From an uncultured Erysipelotrichales bacterium (lineage in GTDB: Bacteria; Bacillota_I; Bacilli_A; Erysipelotrichales; Coprobacillaceae), in contig CAJUJC010000061.1 of NCBI GenBank assembly GCA_910586805.1, positions 1 through 12,619 on the forward strand: a stretch of DNA of 12,619 nt. The letters run 5' to 3'. The notes beneath the pieces were generated by a model, which was not told the DNA's origin, searched no databases, and saw nothing but the letters and a program-made list of their open reading frames with translations. The translations under genes were made by a program, and so were the position numbers. Numbering within the stretch: position 1 is the stretch's first letter; each line of letters opens with the position of its first letter. Of the stretch, positions 6,410-12,619 are shown in pieces.

Positions 6410-6964
6410 ATGAACGAAAAGTATTATATAAAACGTATAAAAAAAGGCGATCATGATGCCTTAGATACATTTATTGAAGAACTCTATCCTCATGTGTACA
6501 CATTTATTAAGTATAAAGTACAAGATATTCATTTGGCTTATGATTTAACTCAAGATGTCTTTGTGCGATTTATAAGAGCTTTACCTACATATAAAAGTGA
6601 AGGAAAAGTGTTGAATTATTTGTATAAGATTTCCAGTCATGTATGTTTGACTTATTGGAAAAGGCATAAAGAAGAACTTACACTTATAGATGAAATATTG
6701 GAAGATGGTGAAATGAATGTCCATGAGGCTATGATTAAGCAATTCACCCATGAACAACTTGAACAAGCGATATATCATTTAAAACCTGAATTACAAGATA
6801 TTATTATTTTAAAATATTTTCATCAGTATACTTTTAAAGAAATATCATACATATATCATATTCCTATATCAACAATCAAAACGAGACATTATAATGCATT
6901 AAAACAATTAAAAAAGATTTTAGAAAGGAGTCAAAACTATGAACCAACATTTACAAGAAACTAA
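6410..6964 (+). CDS. ECF-type (sigma-70 family, group 4) RNA polymerase sigma factor
   Basis: The 184-residue protein has only regions 2 and 4 of sigma-70, as expected for an ECF sigma factor that directs RNA polymerase to stress-specific promoters. Region 2 (about 5-88) contains AYDLTQDVFVRFIRALPTY (43-61) and LNYLYKISSHVCLTYWKR (68-85). Region 4 (about 112-171) contains LKPELQDIIILKYFHQYT, the helix-turn-helix FKEISYIYHIPISTIKTRH (142-160), and a basic tail. I start at 6410 because GAGGAGGGG (6397-6405) lies directly before that ATG; an in-frame ATG at 6353 has no ribosome binding site. The 3' end overlaps the next gene by 26 bases. As first gene of a transporter operon, it probably controls its own operon or a small envelope regulon (inference). 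Confidence 0.9.
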   Translation: MNEKYYIKRIKKGDHDALDTFIEELYPHVYTFIKYKVQDIHLAYDLTQDVFVRFIRALPTYKSEGKVLNYLYKISSHVCLTYWKRHKEELTLIDEILEDGEMNVHEAMIKQFTHEQLEQAIYHLKPELQDIIILKYFHQYTFKEISYIYHIPISTIKTRHYNALKQLKKILERSQNYEPTFTRN

Positions 6965-7607
6965 AAGAGTTTGTCATCAGGAGTTAAATTGTATACAAAA
7001 CAAATATTTGGTATCTCATATAGAAATAATTCTTCGTTTTTTAAAGAATGACTTACAAAAACATATAATCATTGCTTTTGTTGGACTTATTCCTACAATT
7101 TTATTTGCCTCTTTAAATCCACAAAGTATTATTTTATGTTTATCTTTATATTTTATGTTTTTAGGAATGTTATTTATTTATGAACAACTTAAAGAACATA
7201 TCTATGGTATGGAAGAAGTTTTAAGTATGTGCTATCTTCATTTTGGTAGAAGATTTATATATAAAACAATATGTATTTCTATTTTACAATTAATCATTAT
7301 GATTATATGTCAACTATTGTTCACAGATCAAAATAGTATTGATTTGGTTTTGGCTACACTTATTCCTGTTTATATATCACAAATTATGACAATATTTTTT
7401 GTTCGTAGAATAAATAATACTTTTGGATGTTTTGTCGTTCAAAGCTTATCATATATGAGTTCTTTGATTATTAATCAGTATTTTCAAAATATCTTTCAAA
7501 TCACAATGATTCATTGTGCATTGTTTATTGTAATTTTATGGTTAATACTTCTCTGTAGTGTTATTTATATTCAAAGAAAAAAGGAGATGACATTTATATG
7601 GAATTAG
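6939..7607 (+). CDS. Six-helix membrane protein of unknown family; candidate anti-sigma factor or exporter partner
   Basis: I do not recognise a named family. The 222-residue protein has a soluble N-terminus (1-41) with two Cys (12 and 18), but no CxxC or HxxxC zinc-binding pattern. About six hydrophobic segments follow, near 42-58, 63-81, 107-128, 135-155, 162-178 and 187-211. A short segment GMEEVLSMCYLHFGRRFIYK (90-109) between helices 2 and 3 resembles, by memory only, a stretch in membrane proteins that sit between ECF sigma and ABC genes in other Bacillota. AAAGGAG (6923-6929) is well placed before the ATG. It overlaps the sigma gene by 26 bases and the ATPase gene by 10, so production is probably coupled to both. 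Its position equals that of the yxlC-E negative regulators of SigY in Bacillus subtilis, suggesting sigma-factor control. A third permease-like subunit is the main alternative. Confidence 0.75.
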   Translation: MNQHLQETKRVCHQELNCIQNKYLVSHIEIILRFLKNDLQKHIIIAFVGLIPTILFASLNPQSIILCLSLYFMFLGMLFIYEQLKEHIYGMEEVLSMCYLHFGRRFIYKTICISILQLIIMIICQLLFTDQNSIDLVLATLIPVYISQIMTIFFVRRINNTFGCFVVQSLSYMSSLIINQYFQNIFQITMIHCALFIVILWLILLCSVIYIQRKKEMTFIWN

Positions 7608-8479
7608 TTTTAGAAAATGTAAGTAAGTCTTTTAAAGATAAAGAAGCAGTTAAGAATATTCAATTAACATTGGGAAAAGGAATTCATGCATTGCTTGGGT
7701 CTAATGGTAGCGGAAAGACAACATTGTTAAGAATGATCGTGGGAGTTTTGAAAGGACAAGGGTCTATATCTTTTGATGATATTGAATTAAATCAAGAATA
7801 TGACTGTTATGCTTCTCATATTGGTTATATGCCTCAACACTTTGGATATTATCCTCATTATACTGTAAAAGAGTTTTTAGAATATATGGCTATTGTAAAG
7901 GGATTATCAAAAGAATTTAGCGAACAAAAGATTATCGAACTAACAAAGGCCCTTCATTTAGAAGATAAGTTAAATAAAAAGATGAAAACTTTATCAGGAG
8001 GAATGTTAAGAAGAGTAGGTATTATTCAGTCTTTATTAAATGAACCTGATATTTTGATATTAGATGAACCTACTGCAGGGTTAGATCCTAAGGAGAGAAT
8101 TGTTTTTAGAAATTTTATAGCAACACTTTCACAAAATACGATAGTTATATTATCGACACATATTGTAAGCGATATAGAGAGTATTGCAGATGATATTATG
8201 ATTATGAAAGAGGGAGAGATTATTATGCATGATTGTTATGGGGAATTATTAAAAATTATTGAAAATAAAGTATGGAGTATAACTTTAGATAGAGAAGAAG
8301 CTAAAGGATTTTTAAATAATCCCCATGTTGTAAAAAGCCATCATCATAAAGATGGAGTAGATATTAGAATTGTTAGTGATAAAAAACCTCATCCTAAAGC
8401 GAAATGTATTGAACCAGATTTAGATGATTTATATTTATATTATTTTGCTGGGGAGGATCATCATGAAGAGGTTGATTAG
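7598..8479 (+). CDS. ABC transporter ATP-binding protein (ABC-2 exporter type)
   Basis: The 293-residue ATPase should power the two permeases encoded next. All nucleotide-binding motifs are intact: Walker A GSNGSGKTT (34-42), Q-loop YMPQHFG with Q80, signature LSGGMLRR (132-139), Walker B ILILDEPTAGLDP (152-164) and switch His188 in STHIVSD. The GMLRR signature and THIVSDIE resemble the CcmA/BcrA-like subfamily that drives export of antibiotics, peptides or lipids. Residues after about 215 form a C-terminal extension typical of this subfamily, here His-rich (HHH at 248-250). AAGGAG (7581-7586) lies 11 bases before the ATG. It overlaps the preceding gene by 10 bases and the next by 17. The transported compound is unknown. 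Confidence 0.95.
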   Translation: MELVLENVSKSFKDKEAVKNIQLTLGKGIHALLGSNGSGKTTLLRMIVGVLKGQGSISFDDIELNQEYDCYASHIGYMPQHFGYYPHYTVKEFLEYMAIVKGLSKEFSEQKIIELTKALHLEDKLNKKMKTLSGGMLRRVGIIQSLLNEPDILILDEPTAGLDPKERIVFRNFIATLSQNTIVILSTHIVSDIESIADDIMIMKEGEIIMHDCYGELLKIIENKVWSITLDREEAKGFLNNPHVVKSHHHKDGVDIRIVSDKKPHPKAKCIEPDLDDLYLYYFAGEDHHEEVD

Positions 8480-9830
8480 AAGTGAAATAAAAAAGATTTT
8501 AAAAAATAGATTTCATCAAATATTAATTGTTTTATGTATGATAAGTGTTATTGCTTTAACTTTCATTTGTTATCATGGAAATCCTAACAATGTTAATCAA
8601 ATTCCAGTAGATGGTTATACTTTTGAAAATGAGATTGTGAGTTATCTTGATTATTATAAGTATGCTGATTCTATTCTCATGAAATATGAGGGTGAGTGGT
8701 CTCAAGAAAAATATGAAATGATAAAAAAAGAGAGTTTGGATTTAATGAAAAAGTATGCTATTGACATTAATGAAGAACAAATGATTGAATATTATGGAAA
8801 AAATTATAAGGAATTAATACATAAATCATTAAATCATGAGTTAACACTTCAAGAATTAGAAGGAGAACTCAAAAAAAGTGATAAAGAGTTATATGACTAT
8901 ATCTATGATATTGATTCAAATAATCCTAAATATGTTCAAATTCATATTATTTATGGTGAGGATGAAAGCCATTATCCAATAGATACATATTTATGTATTT
9001 TACATAATGCTTCATATAGTACATTGATGAATGAGGGATTCAATGAATTGAGGGATAGAGGCATACAAGAATATCATACATTAGTATCTCAAAAAACAGG
9101 AACACATTATTTTAGTAGTCCTGTGGGTCATAATATATTTATTAATGTTTTAGAGAAATCATTATTTCCTGTTGTTATTGCTATTTTGGTTATTTTAGCG
9201 AATGTCTATGGAATAGAAAAACAATATGATATGGAACAACTTGTTTATTCTACAAAAATGACAAAACAAAAAGTTGTCCAAGCAAAATGGATTGCAGGAA
9301 TTATTTTATCAGTAGGATTGATGTTAATAGCTTTTTTGATAAGTTTTGTATTAGGAAATCTATTTTTACCTGTTCATTCATTTTCTATGCCTGTTATAAG
9401 TTTGGGAACAATGCTTGGAGGATATCCTGACTTTCGAATGATGATAAATTATTGGCAGTTATATCTTGTGATTATTTTATTGATATGTGTTGGTGCTATG
9501 GCTGTAAGTGTTGTAACAATGATGGTTTCTTATGTATTTAAAAGTCAATTTATAACAATTATTATATTAATGGTTTTACTTTTTATCACAACAATTATGC
9601 CTGGAGCAGCCTTTTGTCCACCGTTTGTTATTTTGAACTTAATACCGCAATATGTTGCAGGATTTGGACTGGTTTCTATATTATTTGGTGGTTGTGCTTT
9701 AGGAGAACTTCCTTATGTTTTTGGAGAAGTTCCTTTATGGATATTTGTTGCTGGAATATGGACTCTTGTGACTTTAGTTTTATATATACTTATAACGAAA
9801 CATACTCATAAATGGTATGTATGGAGATAG
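8463..9830 (+). CDS. ABC-2 family transporter permease, first paralogue
   Basis: The 455-residue membrane protein has a basic start, one helix (18-37), then about 190 residues of polar extracytoplasmic sequence (38-230) rich in Lys, Glu and Tyr. A C-terminal bundle follows with helices near 234-250, 278-300, 332-356, 362-380, 396-412 and 425-445. Between the first two helices of the bundle lies the cytoplasmic coupling segment YGIEKQYDMEQLVYSTKMTK (249-268), shared with the next gene product. This is the ABC-2 permease plan with a large extracellular loop. I start at 8463 because GGGGAGGA (8450-8457) lies 5 bases before it; an upstream in-frame ATG at 8424 lies deep in the ATPase gene with no such site. 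It probably dimerises with the next permease. Sequence gives no substrate. Confidence 0.85.
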   Translation: MKRLIRSEIKKILKNRFHQILIVLCMISVIALTFICYHGNPNNVNQIPVDGYTFENEIVSYLDYYKYADSILMKYEGEWSQEKYEMIKKESLDLMKKYAIDINEEQMIEYYGKNYKELIHKSLNHELTLQELEGELKKSDKELYDYIYDIDSNNPKYVQIHIIYGEDESHYPIDTYLCILHNASYSTLMNEGFNELRDRGIQEYHTLVSQKTGTHYFSSPVGHNIFINVLEKSLFPVVIAILVILANVYGIEKQYDMEQLVYSTKMTKQKVVQAKWIAGIILSVGLMLIAFLISFVLGNLFLPVHSFSMPVISLGTMLGGYPDFRMMINYWQLYLVIILLICVGAMAVSVVTMMVSYVFKSQFITIIILMVLLFITTIMPGAAFCPPFVILNLIPQYVAGFGLVSILFGGCALGELPYVFGEVPLWIFVAGIWTLVTLVLYILITKHTHKWYVWR

Positions 9831-9833
9831 TTT

Positions 9834-11171
9834 ATGATACTTCATTTAATAAAAAGTGAATTTTATAAATTATATAAAAGAAAGGGTTTGTTATTTGTTT
9901 TGCTCATTGGTTTGTTATTAGGTGGCTATTTAGGTGTTTCATCTTATCATCAATATAATCAATTAGGTTATCTAACAAATGATTATGCTGATGAACAGGG
10001 AAATAAATTAACACCTATTGAGTTGGCGAATTATGTAGATCAAGAAATTCATAAATATGCAGGTGAAGTCAAACAAGATGTATTGTTAGAAATACAAAAT
10101 GATTATGAAGAAAAGTTAAAAATATTCACAAGTCATCAAATAGATGATCTAAAGATGAAAGATGTTTATGGAAATGCATATAAAGATATTTTAGATGGAA
10201 AGATAAAGGAAAAAGATATTTCAGATTATATGGATAAAAATAAGTCTTTCGAGTATACAAGTGACGAACTAGGTTTTATTGATATAGAGATTTTTTATGA
10301 AAATGAAGATATTTTAAATACTGTGCATTTTATTTATTATGATTTGATATATCAGTACAATATATTGTTAGATGGTTTGGAATTAACTGATATGAATCCA
10401 TTACTTTCTTCATATTACCAAGATCATTTTCAACAAAACAATCACTATTTTGATAGTCCTTTATCCATGAATTTATTAAGTACATCATTGAGTCATATGA
10501 TGGTTATTCCTATATATATATTGGTTATTGTCTTTGCAAACTTATTTGGTATGGAAAAACAATATCATATAGAACAAGTTATTTATTCTACGAAAGTCAC
10601 AAAATTTAAAATAACGATAGCAAAAGTGATAACAGCATTGATTGTAAGTATTGGTTATATTATGTTGTTTTTGTTGTTAGGGTTCATCATTTCTTCTATG
10701 CTATTACCAATAAGAAATTTTAATATTATGAACATGGTCATGTCTACAAGTTCCTTAAATGGTTATGCTCATATGTATGTCCCTTTCAGTTATATGAATA
10801 TATTGGTACAATCTGTTTTTTTAATTTTGATAGGGACAATAACAATCATGACATTAGTATGTCTTTTAACTTATTTTATAAAAAATCGTTTTGTCATTAT
10901 TGTGATTATGTTTGGATTTTTGTTTATGGGGATGATTTTAAAAGATGTACAATATGTTAATGATTTTATAAGGGCATTACTTCCTATGAATATGCTATCT
11001 TATGTTGAATATTTTATAGGCTATATTAATGAGAGTGTTTCTTATCCATATTTCATTTTCAATCAGGTGATTTCATATCGTTTTATAGTTATGGTCTTAT
11101 GGAGCATTATTTCTACTTTATTAATAGGTATTATATTTTATCACTCACAACATAAGATAAGTATTTATTAA
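9834..11171 (+). CDS. ABC-2 family transporter permease, second paralogue
   Basis: The 445-residue membrane protein has the same plan as its neighbour. A first helix (18-35) is followed by a polar extracytoplasmic region (36-220), then a bundle with helices near 222-238, 265-288, 322-347, 352-369 and 415-435, plus a weak segment near 384-399. FGMEKQYHIEQVIYSTKVTK (238-257) aligns with the same segment of the first permease; over 25 aligned positions I count 16 identities. The extracytoplasmic halves look far more diverged. The start follows the first permease by 3 bases, with GGAG 7 bases before the ATG. The two genes look like an old tandem duplication giving a heterodimeric pore served by one ATPase. 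It is the last gene of the operon. Confidence 0.85.
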   Translation: MILHLIKSEFYKLYKRKGLLFVLLIGLLLGGYLGVSSYHQYNQLGYLTNDYADEQGNKLTPIELANYVDQEIHKYAGEVKQDVLLEIQNDYEEKLKIFTSHQIDDLKMKDVYGNAYKDILDGKIKEKDISDYMDKNKSFEYTSDELGFIDIEIFYENEDILNTVHFIYYDLIYQYNILLDGLELTDMNPLLSSYYQDHFQQNNHYFDSPLSMNLLSTSLSHMMVIPIYILVIVFANLFGMEKQYHIEQVIYSTKVTKFKITIAKVITALIVSIGYIMLFLLLGFIISSMLLPIRNFNIMNMVMSTSSLNGYAHMYVPFSYMNILVQSVFLILIGTITIMTLVCLLTYFIKNRFVIIVIMFGFLFMGMILKDVQYVNDFIRALLPMNMLSYVEYFIGYINESVSYPYFIFNQVISYRFIVMVLWSIISTLLIGIIFYHSQHKISIY

Positions 11172-11188
11172 AAAAGAAAATTCTTTTT
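11171..11188 (+). terminator. Weak hairpin at the end of the ABC operon
   Basis: AAAAAGA (11171-11177) can pair with TCTTTTT (11182-11188) around a four-base loop, beginning on the last base of the permease stop codon and ending in a T run. The stem has a single G-C pair, so it may terminate poorly. The rest of the gap (11189-11325) shows no gene or convincing structure, only another T run at 11207-11214. Confidence 0.35.
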
Positions 11189-11325
11189 AAAGTCGGTTTA
11201 TAGTTATTTTTTTATGTGAAATATAGTATGTTTTGTATAAAATATTTATATTTTGTTAGTTTCTTGTAAAGGGTTACATTTTTTAATGATTTGAGCATAT
11301 TTTTATGGCTTTCAATTATTGAATT

Positions 11326-11334
11326 TGTTATAAT
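11326..11334 (+). promoter_or_regulatory. Extended -10 promoter of the hexomutase gene
   Basis: TGTTATAAT is a perfect extended -10 (TGn plus TATAAT) ending 21 bases before the ATG at 11356. No -35 match stands 17 bases upstream. The transcript would start near 11341, at the ribosome binding site AGAGGTGA (11341-11348). Confidence 0.6.
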
Positions 11335-11355
11335 TTGGATAGAGGTGAATTGATA

Positions 11356-12619
11356 ATGGATTATAAAACAAATTATGAAAGATGGTTGAACCATCCTAAT
11401 GTAGATGAAGCTACAAAAGCTGAATTAGCAAGTATGAGTGAAAAAGAAAAGGAAGATGCTTTCTACACTGATGTTGAATTTGGAACTGCTGGTATGAGAG
11501 GAGTCTTAGGGGCGGGGACTAATAGAATGAATCTTTATACAATTAGACGTGCCAATGTTGGTTTTGCGAAATATGTATTAGGTTTAGAAAATTCTAAAGA
11601 AAGAGGAATTGCTATTGGATATGATAATAGACATATGTCTTACCAATTTGCAATTGAAAGTGCTAAGGTTTTAGCAACTTATGGTATTAAATCTTATATT
11701 TTTGAAAGTTTAAGACCAACTCCTGAATTATCATTTGCAGTAAGATTTTTAAAATGTGCTGGTGGTATTATGATTACTGCCTCTCACAATCCTAAGGAAT
11801 ATAATGGATATAAAGTTTATGACGATACTGGATGCCAATTGATTCCTGAGTGGGGAGATATGGTTGTTAAATATGTCAATGAAGTTGAAGATGAATTGGG
11901 TATTGAAGTGTGCTCTAGTGAAGAAGCTATGCCATATATGACATGGATTGGTGAAGAAGTTGATGAAGCATACTATAAAGAAGTTATGGGAATTGAAATT
12001 AATCCTGGTATGGACAAATCAGGTTTCAAAATTGTATTCTCACCACAACATGGAACTGCTAATATTCCAGTAAGAACTTGTTTAGGACGTTTAGGATATG
12101 ATGTTGTACCAGTATTAGCACAATGTGCACCAGATCCTGATTATACAAATACAAAATCTCCTAATCCTGAAGTTGATTTGGCTTATGAATTATCAATTAT
12201 TAAAGCTAAAGAAGTCGATGCTGATGTTGTTGTTATCACTGATCCAGATGGGGATAGATTAGGTGTTGTTGCGAAACATGATGGTAAATATGTATTAATG
12301 AGTGGTAACCAATCTGCAGCTGTGTACTTAGAATATATTTTAAGTCAATTAAAAGAAAAGGGAACATTACCTGCTAATGCGGTTATGTACAATACTATTG
12401 TAACTTCTGATTTGGGTGAATTAGTTGCGAGAAGTTATGGAGTAGATGTTGAAAAAACATTAACTGGATTTAAGTTTATTGGTGATAAGATTCGTAAATA
12501 TGAAAAAACTGGAGAAAAACAATTTATCTTTGGATATGAGGAATCTTATGGATGTGTTATTAAAGATTTCGTAAGAGATAAAGATGCTGTTCAAGCTGTA
12601 TTAACTGCTGCTGAAGCAG
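11356..12619 (+). CDS. Phosphoglucomutase/phosphomannomutase (alpha-D-phosphohexomutase), 3' end outside the window
   Basis: The first 421 residues of a phosphohexomutase are present and the frame is open to the window edge; full-length PgcA-type relatives are about 560-580 residues. The enzyme interconverts hexose 1- and 6-phosphates (glucose or mannose), feeding cell-wall and glycolipid sugar nucleotides. Seen motifs are FGTAGMRG (42-49), the catalytic loop TASHNPKEYNGYK (141-153) with phosphoserine Ser143, the metal-binding DPDGDRLG (296-303) with three Asp, and the sugar-specificity loop GYEESYG (393-399). The EEVDEAYYKEV segment fits the PgcA-type group, which I favour as phosphoglucomutase. 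AGAGGTGA lies 7 bases before the ATG. Codon use is cleaner and slightly more G+C-rich than in the ABC operon, as expected for a highly expressed core gene. It probably has its own extended -10 promoter. Confidence 0.95.
   Translation, partial: MDYKTNYERWLNHPNVDEATKAELASMSEKEKEDAFYTDVEFGTAGMRGVLGAGTNRMNLYTIRRANVGFAKYVLGLENSKERGIAIGYDNRHMSYQFAIESAKVLATYGIKSYIFESLRPTPELSFAVRFLKCAGGIMITASHNPKEYNGYKVYDDTGCQLIPEWGDMVVKYVNEVEDELGIEVCSSEEAMPYMTWIGEEVDEAYYKEVMGIEINPGMDKSGFKIVFSPQHGTANIPVRTCLGRLGYDVVPVLAQCAPDPDYTNTKSPNPEVDLAYELSIIKAKEVDADVVVITDPDGDRLGVVAKHDGKYVLMSGNQSAAVYLEYILSQLKEKGTLPANAVMYNTIVTSDLGELVARSYGVDVEKTLTGFKFIGDKIRKYEKTGEKQFIFGYEESYGCVIKDFVRDKDAVQAVLTAAEA

Noticed and set aside
6581..6778. 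65-residue minus-strand frame inside the sigma gene
   Set aside because: It is antisense to conserved sigma regions 2 and 4 and shows no start signal.
9614..9811. 65-residue plus-strand frame inside the first permease
   Set aside because: It is fully contained in the permease in another frame; the permease frame has membrane helices and good flanking signals.
11212..11394. 60-residue minus-strand frame between permease and hexomutase
   Set aside because: It covers the hexomutase promoter and start, has no ribosome binding site, and is low-complexity A+T-rich sequence.
1..12619. CRISPR array, tRNA, rRNA or riboswitch
   Set aside because: I saw no regularly spaced repeats, no tRNA-like cloverleaf with a G+C-rich acceptor stem, no rRNA core sequence, and no leader long enough for a known riboswitch except the roughly 65-base ECF leader, which is plain A+T-rich sequence.

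Overview
This window comes from a very A+T-rich bacterial chromosome with strong AGGAGG-type ribosome binding sites and short, tightly packed operons. These traits, with a VanR/VanS-like two-component pair, an ECF sigma/ABC exporter operon and an Rpn-type nuclease remnant, suggest a low-GC Bacillota. A gut Erysipelotrichia-like organism is my best guess; it rests on overall protein style, not on a marker gene.

Layout. (1) 1-890: the tail of an unidentified gene, then a GNAT N-acetyltransferase on +, ending at a shared convergent terminator. (2) 890-5156 on the minus strand: an HD-domain phosphohydrolase with its own terminator, a TVP38/TMEM64 (VTT/DedA-like) membrane protein, an OmpR-type response regulator and a 706-residue multi-spanning histidine kinase. 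The regulator and kinase overlap by 4 bases. (3) 5240-5713 on +: a YbaK-type Cys-tRNA(Pro) deacylase, divergent from the HD gene. (4) 5812-6326 on minus: a broken PD-(D/E)XK (Rpn-like) nuclease remnant, N-terminally truncated and with an amber stop in its catalytic motif. (5) 6332-11171 on +: a five-gene operon of an ECF sigma factor, a six-helix membrane protein of unknown family, an ABC ATPase and two paralogous ABC-2 permeases. All genes overlap or nearly touch. (6) 11356 to the window end on +: a phosphoglucomutase/phosphomannomutase, cut off by the window.

How it may work together (inference). Two separate regulatory units look devoted to the cell envelope. One is the kinase/regulator pair beside a VTT protein. 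The other is the ECF operon, laid out like the Bacillus sigY-yxlCDEFG locus: sigma factor, small membrane regulator(s), ATPase, permease. In this reading the 222-residue membrane protein is the candidate anti-sigma factor or signal sensor, and the ATPase with two permeases would export or detoxify a peptide or lipid-targeting compound. The deacylase, HD protein and hexomutase are housekeeping neighbours.

Sequence-level patterns. Several genes have a TATAAT-like box only 16-23 bases before the start codon, implying very short leaders. Several intrinsic terminators overlap or abut the stop codon of the gene they end. Several annotated-looking long ORFs have a better-supported internal start, and I use those starts here.
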